Shown: positions 7,103 to 13,619 of the stretch, one piece after another
Position numbering within the stretch: position 1 is the stretch's first letter
Layout: each line of letters starts with the position of its first letter
NCBI GenBank assembly: GCA_027348305.1
Contig: DAIEPS010000018.1
Coordinates: 1-16,816 of the forward strand
Length of the DNA: 16,816 nt
Direction: 5' to 3'
From: Anaerolineaceae bacterium
GTDB lineage: Bacteria > Chloroflexota > Anaerolineae > Anaerolineales > Anaerolineaceae
The notes under the pieces: generated by a model
The model's input: the letters and a program-made list of their open reading frames with translations, nothing else
What the model was told of the DNA's origin: nothing
Database searches by the model: none
Made by a program: the position numbers and the translations under genes

Positions 7103-8284
7103 ATGGAACCCAAAACTGCTCCCGAAAAATTTATTGTCCCCATTGGTCCGCAGCACCCTGCACTGAAAGAACCCGGTCATTTTGAATTCACCGTTGAAGG
7201 TGAAGTGGTGACCAATGCCACCGCCCGCCTCGGATTCGTCCATCGCGGCATGGAAAAAGGCGCCGAGAACCGCACCTGGGTTCAAGATCTCTACCTGATG
7301 GAACGCGTCTGCGGCATCTGCTCACACGTGCACGCTCTGGCCTTTTCGCTGGGTGTGGAGAAACTGGCCGGTGTGCAGGCTCCTCCTCGCGCACAGGCTA
7401 TCCGCGAACTGGTCTCTGAACTCGAACGCATCCACAGCCACCTGCTCTGGCTGGGCGTAGCGGCGCATGAAGGCGGTTTCGATACCCTCTTCATGTTCTC
7501 ATGGCGAGACCGCGAAACTGTGATGGACCTGCTTGAGACCATCAGCGGCAACCGCGTGAATTACTCCGCCAATGTGCTGGGCGGTGTGAAAATTGATATC
7601 AACGAAAAACAGGCTGATGCCATCCGCAAAGGCATGGATTTTCTTGAGGAACGCACCCAGCATTATCTCAAAGTAGTAACCGAAGACGAAACCTTCCTCG
7701 GACGTACGCGCAACATCGGCGTGATGACCTATGAACAGGCTGATTTCCTGGGCGCAATCGGCCCCACCGGCCGCGCCTCCGGCGTCAAACGTGACGTGCG
7801 TGTCGACAGCCCCTACACCGCCTACAGTGACTTCCCGGTGAATTTGGTCACCCATACCCACGGCGACCTTGAAGCGCGCTTTATTGTGCGCATTAAGGAA
7901 CTTTACGAGAGCTACCGTCTGGTGCGCGAACTGGTGGATAAAATGCCCGCCGGTGAGCTGACCGTCAAGGTGCCGAGAAGGATCCCCGAAGGTGAAGTGA
8001 TCAGCCGGGTCGAAGCCCCGCGCGGCGAATTATTGTATTTTCTCAAGAGCAACGGTTCAGATAAACCTGAACGGGTAAAAGTGCGCACCCCAAGCCTGTG
8101 CAACTGGTCCTCCGTGCTGGTGACGGCTGTCGGACACAACCTGGCCGACATGCCGATGATCCTGGCTGGCATTGACCCCTGCTTCTCATGCAATGACCGC
8201 GTCGTAACCGTCAACCGCAAAACGGATTCCACCCAGATGGATTGGGAAGACCTGCGGCAATATGGAATCGAGTATTACAAATGA
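7103..8284 (+). CDS. mbhL: Group 4 [NiFe]-hydrogenase large (catalytic) subunit
   Basis: 393 aa, homologous to NuoD but with both nickel-binding motifs intact: C70 and C73 in ERVCGICSHVH, and C360 and C363 in DPCFSCNDR. These four cysteines hold the NiFe(CN)2CO centre, so the protein should reduce protons or oxidise H2 rather than act on quinone. The N-terminal PIGPQHPALKEPGHF is typical of the group 4/NuoD family. After R366 there are 27 more residues, the C-terminal extension that a HycI-type endopeptidase removes after nickel insertion; such a protease is encoded at the operon's end. AAAGGA precedes the ATG, and the stop overlaps the next start (ATGA at 8281-8284). Subgroup cannot be fixed without phylogeny; Mbh-like is favoured by gene order. 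Confidence 0.95.
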   Translation: MEPKTAPEKFIVPIGPQHPALKEPGHFEFTVEGEVVTNATARLGFVHRGMEKGAENRTWVQDLYLMERVCGICSHVHALAFSLGVEKLAGVQAPPRAQAIRELVSELERIHSHLLWLGVAAHEGGFDTLFMFSWRDRETVMDLLETISGNRVNYSANVLGGVKIDINEKQADAIRKGMDFLEERTQHYLKVVTEDETFLGRTRNIGVMTYEQADFLGAIGPTGRASGVKRDVRVDSPYTAYSDFPVNLVTHTHGDLEARFIVRIKELYESYRLVRELVDKMPAGELTVKVPRRIPEGEVISRVEAPRGELLYFLKSNGSDKPERVKVRTPSLCNWSSVLVTAVGHNLADMPMILAGIDPCFSCNDRVVTVNRKTDSTQMDWEDLRQYGIEYYK

Positions 8285-9246
8285 ATATAAACTTTCCTCC
8301 AATCGTTGCATTGCTGTTTTTCCCAGGCGGGGCCTTCTTGCTGTTCAGCGGACTGGTCTTTGAGTATATTGACCGCAAACTGGTGGCGCGTTTTCAAAAC
8401 CGTATCGGTCCGCGCTGGTTTCAACCCCTGGCCGATGTGGTCAAACTGCTGGCCAAGGAAGAGATCATCCCCACCGGTGTGATGAAGGGGCTGTTCGTGG
8501 CTCTGCCTGTGGTTGCCCTGACCGCGGCTTTGACCTCCGCGCTGTATGTTCCCCTGTTCGGGTTCAAACCGGTCTTCAGCTTCCAGGGTGACCTGATCGT
8601 CACGCTTTATCTTTTGAGCATGATGACACTCTGCATCGGCCTGGCCGGTGCCAACACCGAAGACCGCTTTTCTTTGATCGGCGCCACACGTGCCCTGACC
8701 CAGTTGTTCTCCTACGAAGCACCATTCCTGCTGGCGCTGCTTGGACCCGCCATCGCTCTGCGCACCTGGAATATCAGTGAGATCAATGCCGGTGCCGGGA
8801 GCGGATTGTGGTTCATCATTGCCCAGCCCATTGGTTTTGTGGTGGCGCTGGTCGGCCTGATGGGTAAACTTGAGCTGCCTCCCTTTGATGCCCCTGAAGC
8901 CGAAACCGAGATCGTTGCCGGTGCTTTCACCGAATACAGTGGACGCGGTTTCGCCATCTTCAAAATCGGCCGCGACGTAGAACTGGTGATCGGCCTCACG
9001 CTGGTGGCTTCCTTCTACATGGGCGGGTTCGCCACACCCCTCGATTTCTTGTGGAAAACCCTGCTGCTGCTGTTGGTCACTGCGGCACTGCAAAGCCTCT
9101 TCGCCAGACTGCGCATTGATCAAACCGTCGGCATGTGGTGGCGCGTGGGTGTGCTCATGGTGCTGTTACAATTGGTGGTGATTATCGTCGGCCAGCAATT
9201 GGCACCGGTCATCCAACCAGCACTTCAATCGTTATTCGGAGGTTAA
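8281..9246 (+). CDS. mbhM: Group 4 hydrogenase membrane anchor subunit (NuoH/MbhM-type)
   Basis: 321 aa from the chosen start, about eight helices. Diagnostic NuoH/HyfC-family segments include EYIDRKLVARFQNRIGPRW, KLLAKEEIIP, and the acidic loop PPFDAPEAETEIVAG followed by EYSGRGFAIFKIG. It anchors the hydrophilic hydrogenase module and transmits the redox-driven change to the antiporter-like subunits. An earlier in-frame ATG at 8242 would overlap the large-subunit gene by 43 bp and add unrelated polar residues; the ATG at 8281, overlapping the upstream stop as ATGA, is preferred. Confidence 0.92.
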   Translation: MNINFPPIVALLFFPGGAFLLFSGLVFEYIDRKLVARFQNRIGPRWFQPLADVVKLLAKEEIIPTGVMKGLFVALPVVALTAALTSALYVPLFGFKPVFSFQGDLIVTLYLLSMMTLCIGLAGANTEDRFSLIGATRALTQLFSYEAPFLLALLGPAIALRTWNISEINAGAGSGLWFIIAQPIGFVVALVGLMGKLELPPFDAPEAETEIVAGAFTEYSGRGFAIFKIGRDVELVIGLTLVASFYMGGFATPLDFLWKTLLLLLVTAALQSLFARLRIDQTVGMWWRVGVLMVLLQLVVIIVGQQLAPVIQPALQSLFGG

Positions 9247-9250
9247 CACC

Positions 9251-9670
9251 ATGACCATTGGCTCAATGTTTGGTGATATTTTCAAATCATTCTTCAAGAA
9301 ACCGATCACGGAGCAATATCCGTTTGTGAAACTGGACGCACCCGAGAACCTGCGCGGAAAATTGGTCTGGGACCCTGAGAAGTGTTCAGGCTGCCAGCTT
9401 TGCATCAAGGATTGCCCCTCAAACGCCATTGAATTATTAGTGGTGGATAAGGTCAACAAGAAGTTTGTTATGCGTTACAATATTGACCGCTGCACGTTCT
9501 GCGCGCAATGCGTGCAAAGCTGCCGGTTTGGCTGCATTGAGATGTCGGATGAGATGTGGGAACTGGCTTCGATCAAGAAAGAACCGTTTGAAGTCTATTA
9601 TGGAAAAGACGAAGACATCCAGTTCTTGTTGGAAAATGCAGCTAAGGGAGAAACTGAAGCCCCTTGCTGA
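9251..9670 (+). CDS. mbhN: Group 4 hydrogenase ferredoxin-like subunit (NuoI/MbhN-type)
   Basis: 139 aa with two CxxCxxCxxxC sets, CSGCQLCIKDCP and CTFCAQCVQSC, each binding a [4Fe-4S] cluster. It forms the electron entry from a soluble donor. No flavoprotein, formate dehydrogenase or CO dehydrogenase subunit is in the operon, so reduced ferredoxin is the likely donor (inference). GGAGG (9238-9242) stands before the ATG. The 3' end overlaps the protease gene by 35 bp in another frame. Confidence 0.92.
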   Translation: MTIGSMFGDIFKSFFKKPITEQYPFVKLDAPENLRGKLVWDPEKCSGCQLCIKDCPSNAIELLVVDKVNKKFVMRYNIDRCTFCAQCVQSCRFGCIEMSDEMWELASIKKEPFEVYYGKDEDIQFLLENAAKGETEAPC

Positions 9671-10121
9671 TGATCCCGCCGGCCGGGTGGCCGTGCTTGG
9701 GATAGGTAATGAATTGAACGGTGATGATTCGGCTGGGAATTGGGTAGCCCGCAATTTGAATGGGCGCCTGAAATCCCAGCCGAATTTGCTTGTCATGGAT
9801 TGCGGTGCCATCCCGGAGAACGCATCAGGTCCGCTGAGAAGGTTTCAACCACAGATGATCCTGTTGGTTGACGCGGCTGATCTGGATGAAGCACCCGGAA
9901 CCATCAAGTTTGTTGAGCTTGACCAGGTGAGGGGGTTCAGCGCCTCAAGCCATTCACTGCCGTTATCGGTGCTGGCCGGGTTTCTGGTGCAGGAATTTCA
10001 CTGTGAAGTGGCCTTGTGTTGCATCCAGCCGCAAAGCCTCGAGTTCGAGGCAAAACTTTCGGCACCGGTGAAAAAGGCTGTGAGGTCGCTGGTGGAAGAA
10101 TTGGCGACTATAATATTATGA
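9636..10121 (+). CDS. hycI: Hydrogenase maturation protease, HycI family
   Basis: 161 aa from the ATG at 9636. It shows the HycI/HybD fold signature: VAVLGIGNELNGDDSAG near the N terminus (about 18-34), PENASGPLRRF (60-70), LLVDAADL (76-83) and SSHSLPL (104-110). By comparison with E. coli HycI, candidate nickel-sensing ligands are D31, D79 and H106. It should cleave the tail of the large subunit, probably after R366, once nickel is inserted. The frame is open upstream to 9465, but that stretch lies inside the ferredoxin-subunit gene and looks non-native; 9636 gives the family's usual length of about 160 aa. An alternative start is 9600. The overlap implies translational coupling to the last structural gene. 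Confidence 0.88.
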   Translation: MQLREKLKPLADDPAGRVAVLGIGNELNGDDSAGNWVARNLNGRLKSQPNLLVMDCGAIPENASGPLRRFQPQMILLVDAADLDEAPGTIKFVELDQVRGFSASSHSLPLSVLAGFLVQEFHCEVALCCIQPQSLEFEAKLSAPVKKAVRSLVEELATIIL

Positions 10122-10174
10122 ACGAATCAATAAAAGGTGCTATCTACTAAAAAAAGAAGTTATATTAAATTCTT

Positions 10175-10254
10175 GCCTCACCCCGCCCCCTGCGCTTCGC
10201 GTGTGGGGGCTTACCCCTCTCCATCCATTGGATGGAGAGGGGCAGGGGAGAGGC
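10175..10254. repeat. Three-stem palindromic repeat element
   Basis: Two adjacent hairpins (10185-10210, and 10214-10242 with 12 or more perfect pairs around loop CATTG) are enclosed by outer arms 10175-10184 and 10245-10254, complementary at 9 of 10 bases. The predicted fold is a cloverleaf-like three-way junction. It is C/G-rich in an A/T-rich spacer, which suggests a mobile REP/MITE-like palindrome. The 237-bp spacer between the protease gene and the CDF gene otherwise holds only a candidate promoter. The hairpins could also slow transcription leaving the hydrogenase operon, but no T tract follows directly. Confidence 0.6.
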
Positions 10255-10290
10255 CGGAGTAAAAATTTTTTTGCTCAATGGATGAGACAA

Positions 10291-10320
10291 TTGGTCAATT
10301 CCAACTTTGCATTATATTAT
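10291..10320 (+). promoter_or_regulatory. Candidate promoter of the CDF transporter gene
   Basis: A TTGGTC -35 box (10291-10296) is followed by overlapping -10 candidates TATATT (10313-10318, 16-bp spacer) and TATTAT (10315-10320, 18-bp spacer). The gene starts about 40 bp downstream at 10359. Consensus-based inference only. Confidence 0.4.
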
Positions 10321-10358
10321 GATGGTATCAAATAATTAATATTGGGTAGGGAATTATT

Positions 10359-11264
10359 ATGACTAAAGAGCACAAATCAAAAGCTTCACAGGAAAAGAAC
10401 AAGGCCGCACTCTCTTCGGTGTTCGCAGCCGTCGGCCTTACACTGATGAAAATTATTGTCGGCGTGCTGACCGGTTCACTGGGCATTCTCGCCGAAGCCG
10501 CTCATTCAGGTCTTGACCTCGTGGCGGCATTAGTCACCTTCTTTGCGGTGCAGATCTCAGGCAAGGCGCCTGATAAGCAACACCATTTCGGGCACGGCAA
10601 GGTTGAAAACCTGTCTGCCTTATTTGAAACCCTGCTGCTTCTGGCAACCAGTGTCTGGATCATCTATGAAGCGATCCAACGCCTGTTCTTCAAATCGGTT
10701 GAAATGGAGATCAGCATCTGGGCTTTCTTGGTTATGATCGTGTCGATTGTAATTGATGCCACCCGGTCAAGTATGCTGCTCAAAGCAGCCAAAAAGTATA
10801 AAAGTCAGGCGCTTGAAGCGGATGCCCTGCATTTCAGCACGGATATCTGGAGTTCCAGCGTAGTCATTTTGGGCTTGATCCTTGTGAAGCTCTCAGAATT
10901 ATTCCCGAAACTGTCCATTATGGCCAAGGCGGATGCTGTCGCAGCCATGGCTGTGGCTTTGATCGTGGTGTATGTCAGTGTGCAGATGGGCATCAAGACC
11001 GTTATGGGGCTGTTGGATTCTGCTCCTGATGGGATCGAAGAAAGGATCAAAGAGATCGTGAATGCGATCCCTGATGTGCAGAACTGTCACGCCGTACGAG
11101 TGAGGGAATCTGGTCCGCATCTTTTTGTGGATATTCACGTTGAACTTCCGCCCAGGCTGACAATCAAAACTGCCGACGCCAAAACGGACCTGATCGAATC
11201 AAAGATCAAGGAAGAATATCCAGACCTGGATATCACCATCCATGTGGAACCGGCATCGGTATGA
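10359..11264 (+). CDS. Cation diffusion facilitator (CDF) family metal exporter
   Basis: 301 aa. It is expected to export divalent metal ions (Zn, Fe, Mn, Co or Ni) in exchange for protons. The two intramembrane metal-site motifs are visible as HxxxD in helix 2 (H49, D53) and HxxxD in helix 5 (H158, D162). A histidine-rich HHFGHGKVENL loop (75-85) follows helix 2, as is usual for the family. About six helices are followed by a cytoplasmic domain (about 210-301) with typical CDF residues such as VRVRESGPHLFVDIHVELP. Which metal is moved cannot be told. The gene has its own promoter candidate and terminator, so co-regulation with the nickel-dependent hydrogenase upstream is not shown. Confidence 0.9.
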   Translation: MTKEHKSKASQEKNKAALSSVFAAVGLTLMKIIVGVLTGSLGILAEAAHSGLDLVAALVTFFAVQISGKAPDKQHHFGHGKVENLSALFETLLLLATSVWIIYEAIQRLFFKSVEMEISIWAFLVMIVSIVIDATRSSMLLKAAKKYKSQALEADALHFSTDIWSSSVVILGLILVKLSELFPKLSIMAKADAVAAMAVALIVVYVSVQMGIKTVMGLLDSAPDGIEERIKEIVNAIPDVQNCHAVRVRESGPHLFVDIHVELPPRLTIKTADAKTDLIESKIKEEYPDLDITIHVEPASV

Positions 11265-11271
11265 TCAATAC

Positions 11272-11314
11272 AAGAATCGTTTCAGTCACTTGATGAAACG
11301 ATTCTTCTTTTTTT
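11272..11314 (+). terminator. Rho-independent terminator after the CDF gene
   Basis: A perfect 13-bp stem (11272-11284 with 11294-11306) encloses a 9-nt loop and is followed by a run of Ts (11308-11314). It begins 7 bp after the CDF stop codon. Confidence 0.92.
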
Positions 11315-11357
11315 GCGTATACCTTATATCAATTGATAATTATTGAAGAGGATTAAT

Positions 11358-12140
11358 ATGGATAATAATAATGAAAACCCGGTAGTACCCGAAGTTGTGA
11401 CCGTTGACCCGGTGCAGCCCGTGGAAAAAGAAAGAAAACACCGCAGCAACAGACTTTTCGTCCCCTTTATTCTCATTCTCGTGGGCGTGATCCTGTTGTT
11501 CCAAAATTTGAACTTGGTGAACGTGCATTTGAATTGGTGGGCAGCCTTTATATTCATCCCCGTTTTAGGTTCGATCGCCGCAGGCATCAGTGCTTTCGAG
11601 AAGAGCGGAAAATTCGATGCCGCCGTCCGTGGTTCATTGGGCAGTGTGATCGTGGTTGGCACTGTTGCCACCATGCTGCTCTTTGGCGTGGATTGGGGCC
11701 ACTATTGGCCGTTGATGTTGATCGCCCCAGGGCTTTCAGGGTTGATCAATGGCATTTCGCTGGCTGATGCAGACAACCACCCCAATGCGGCAAAATGGGC
11801 TGGCTTGGGGCTGTGGTTCGGGCTGGCAACCGTGATCCTGGGTGTGGGCTTTCTGGCGAAAACCATGCCCATTCCTGTGATCGAGAATATGCTCTTCCAC
11901 CGCTGGTGGGCAATCCCCATCATCATCCCCGGAGTGGGCGCGTTTATCAATGCACTTGTGATCTGCATCGGCAATGGTTTCAAAGCCAACTGGACGGTGT
12001 GGGGTTTCTCGCTCATCGGTGTGGCGTTCACCGCCACCGGTTTGTTCGCCCTCTATAACCTGAACTGGAACCTGTTGGGACCGATCATCCTCATCGCGGG
12101 CGGTCTGGTGGTTCTTAGCGGATTACTGACTAGAAAGTAA
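11358..12140 (+). CDS. DUF5668/LiaI-like eight-helix membrane protein
   Basis: 260 aa from the ATG at 11358, which has GAAGAGG 6 bp upstream; a TTG at 11343 in the same frame lies before that ribosome site and is less likely. The N terminus (1-32) is polar, with prolines and a basic patch. Then come about eight helices in four similar two-helix units, each built as a glycine-rich helix, a short N/H/W loop and a W-containing I/P/G-rich helix. This matches the repeated transmembrane unit found in DUF5668 and LiaI/LiaF-type envelope proteins. Biochemical function is unknown; a role in envelope stress sensing is only suggested by the LiaF resemblance. The insertion sequence lies 32 bp past the stop. 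Confidence 0.65.
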   Translation: MDNNNENPVVPEVVTVDPVQPVEKERKHRSNRLFVPFILILVGVILLFQNLNLVNVHLNWWAAFIFIPVLGSIAAGISAFEKSGKFDAAVRGSLGSVIVVGTVATMLLFGVDWGHYWPLMLIAPGLSGLINGISLADADNHPNAAKWAGLGLWFGLATVILGVGFLAKTMPIPVIENMLFHRWWAIPIIIPGVGAFINALVICIGNGFKANWTVWGFSLIGVAFTATGLFALYNLNWNLLGPIILIAGGLVVLSGLLTRK

Positions 12141-12172
12141 CCTGTATGGAATAACCAAAAGAGCCGGATGTT

Positions 12173-12197
12173 TGTAGTGCACCCCATTTATTGGACA
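12173..12197. repeat. IS terminal inverted repeat, end downstream of orfB
   Basis: Starts TGTAGTGCACCCCA and pairs with 13566-13590 read on the opposite strand. Mismatches lie at positions 3 and 5 and in a 4-base block at 15-18. Confidence 0.85.
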
Positions 12198-12201
12198 ATA
12201 G

Positions 12202-13098
12202 TTAAGTAGAAATGAAGGACTGAGTTCGGAATTGAATAGGACTCAGTCCTTTTAGTTTAACCTTAATTCTGCGGTTATTGTAGTAATCAATATACTCAGC
12301 TAACTCCTTTGTAAATTGTTCCAACGAGGAAAACTTTTGATTATGGTAGAACTCGGATTTAAGGATTCCAAAGAAGTTTTCCATAACACTATTGTCGTAG
12401 CAGTTACCCTTTCTGGACATACTTTGCCGAATCCCTTTGTCCTTGAGCATCTTCTGGTAAGCTCGCATCTGGTACTGCCAGCCTTGATCTGAATGCAAGA
12501 TCAGATGTGTTTGGTCTGGTAGTTTCTGAAAGGCACTTTGAAGCATTCCAGTAACTTGATGAAAATTCGGACTTTTTGAAAGGGTATAGCTGATGATCTC
12601 ACCGTTGAACAAGTCAAGAATTGGGGAAAGATAAAGTTTCTGCCCCAATAGCTTGAACTCTGTGATGTCAGTGGTCCACTTGGTATTAGGCTTCAAGGCT
12701 CTAAAGTCACGATTTAAAAGGTTGCGAGCGATCTTGCCCACTTCACCACGATAGGAGTGATATTTCTTTTTCCTTAACATACAGGTGAGATGAGCCTGTT
12801 TCATCAACTTCATGACCAGTTTATGATTGGTGTGAAACCCTCTATACCGCAGCTCTAGTGTGACTCGCCGATAGCCATAACGGCCTTTATTCTCAATACA
12901 GATCTTCTGTATTGCATCTCGCTCTGATCCATACTTCTGAGCCTTTTTGAGTTGCTTTGAGTGATAGTAATAACTACTTCTGGGGACTTTCGCTATTATT
13001 AGAAGCAGTCCTAAAGAATATTCGCGCCTTAGTTCAGAGATAACAGCTACCCGTTCCCTTTTTCTCGGTTTTCCCTCTCTGCAACCAAGGCGTTCAAT
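12202..13098 (-). CDS. IS3-family transposase OrfB (DDE catalytic part, made by frameshift)
   Basis: The rve-type integrase core is complete: first aspartate in KWTTDITEF, second in LILHSDQGWQY, and the glutamate in NSVMENFFGILKSE 35 residues after the second aspartate (D-35-E). An ATG at 12813 would give only a 203-aa fragment lacking the HTH_21-like N-terminal part; the frame is in fact open, without stops, upstream past 13098. The region includes KVPRSSYYYH and GRYGYRRVTLELR, usual for OrfB. There is no proper start codon near the N terminus, so it is best read as the second part of an OrfAB fusion made by -1 frameshifting at 13098-13104, totalling about 445 aa. Confidence 0.88.
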   Translation of the reverse strand: MERLGCREGKPRKRERVAVISELRREYSLGLLLIIAKVPRSSYYYHSKQLKKAQKYGSERDAIQKICIENKGRYGYRRVTLELRYRGFHTNHKLVMKLMKQAHLTCMLRKKKYHSYRGEVGKIARNLLNRDFRALKPNTKWTTDITEFKLLGQKLYLSPILDLFNGEIISYTLSKSPNFHQVTGMLQSAFQKLPDQTHLILHSDQGWQYQMRAYQKMLKDKGIRQSMSRKGNCYDNSVMENFFGILKSEFYHNQKFSSLEQFTKELAEYIDYYNNRRIKVKLKGLSPIQFRTQSFIST

Positions 13099-13538
13099 TT
13101 TTTTAGGTAAGCATTCTCTGCTTCCAGGTATTGAATCCTATCTAATAACTCTTCTTCCCTGGTCTTAGGTGGTTTAGGCTTTGATATTCTAGGCTTCCGA
13201 CCCTTTTTCTTGTTTTCTAGCCCTTCTTTGCCCTTTTCCAAGTATCGTTGCTCCCATTGCCAAACTGTTGATGATCCACTGATACCTAATTGTATACTCA
13301 CATCTTGGCAGGATAAATTGTTCTCTTGCATATACTTCAGCACTTGATATTTTCGTTCTGCTGTCCAGTTATATGCATGGCTTTTTATTCCGCTTTTTCC
13401 ATGTTCTTCTAGCAACCGATACCATAATCTTACTGCTCGTTCACTCATTCCAAATTGTTTAGCTACGCTTGCTATTCTTCCCCCTGCTTGCACTGCTTGT
13501 GCTGCAGCCATCCGTTCTTCTAACTTATATTTCGTCAT
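13047..13538 (-). CDS. IS3-family transposase OrfA (DNA-binding part)
   Basis: 163 aa. Two helix-turn-helix units are visible, RIASVAKQFGMSERAVRLWY (about 21-40) and a second around LSCQDVSIQLGISGSSTVWQW (split here; about 75-95), as in IS150-type OrfA. A basic linker and a leucine-zipper-like segment, ELLDRIQYLEAENAYLKKL (about 129-147), follow and should mediate multimerisation. Translated alone it stops at 13047; ribosomes slipping at the A-run near codon 147 continue into orfB. In IS150-type elements OrfA alone usually acts as a regulator of transposition (family knowledge). Confidence 0.9.
   Translation of the reverse strand: MTKYKLEERMAAAQAVQAGGRIASVAKQFGMSERAVRLWYRLLEEHGKSGIKSHAYNWTAERKYQVLKYMQENNLSCQDVSIQLGISGSSTVWQWEQRYLEKGKEGLENKKKGRKPRISKPKPPKTREEELLDRIQYLEAENAYLKKLNALVAERENREKGNG
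13098..13104 (-). promoter_or_regulatory. Programmed -1 ribosomal frameshift site
   Basis: On the minus strand the heptamer A AAA AAA lies in the orfA frame (codons CTA-AAA-AAA-TTG). A -1 slip here leads directly into the open orfB frame. Slippery A-runs of this kind drive OrfAB production in IS150-like elements. Confidence 0.8.
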
Positions 13539-13565
13539 TAAAACTGCACCCCTTTCTGTTGGTGG

Positions 13566-13590
13566 TGTCCAACTTTTGGGGTGCAGTTCA
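13566..13590. repeat. IS terminal inverted repeat, end upstream of orfA
   Basis: Read on the minus strand it starts TGAACTGCACCCCA and matches 12173-12197 at 19 of 25 positions. It ends in CA on the plus strand, as expected for the family. Confidence 0.85.
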
Positions 13591-13619
13591 ATGATTCGGG
13601 ACTTTTATTTTTTAGATTA

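Larger units (their letters stand above)
12173..13590 (-). mobile_element. Insertion sequence, IS3 family (IS150-like group)
   Basis: About 1418 bp. The ends are inverted repeats beginning with TG (12173-12197 and 13566-13590), matching at 19 of 25 bases, with conserved TGCACCCCA and TTGGACA blocks. Two overlapping frames, orfA and orfB, encode the transposase on the minus strand. Flanks read ATGTT (12168-12172) and ATGAT (13591-13595), a near-perfect 5-bp match, or an exact ATG duplication if two bases at the left end are counted inside. Reading frames and the catalytic triad are intact, so it may be active or recently inserted. Confidence 0.93.

Noticed and set aside
8242..8280. Earlier ATG for the NuoH-like subunit
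   Set aside because: It would overlap the large-subunit gene and add residues unlike the family; the ATGA-coupled start at 8281 fits better.
9465..9635. N-terminal extension of the maturation protease
   Set aside because: The stretch is a frame-shadow of the ferredoxin-subunit gene, rich in R and C, and makes the protein far longer than HycI.
1713..9670. Respiratory complex I (nuo) operon
   Set aside because: The large subunit keeps both CxxC nickel motifs, the small subunit has the hydrogenase-type CxxC spacing, and a HycI protease is attached; NuoE, F and G are absent.
11312..11340. Promoter for the DUF5668-like gene (GATAAT at 11335-11340)
   Set aside because: The start would fall within or beyond the ribosome site, and the -35 region overlaps the terminator T tract with a poor match.
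12202..12813. Truncated transposase pseudogene
   Set aside because: The frame is open well upstream of 12813 and joins orfA through a -1 frameshift, so the transposase appears intact.
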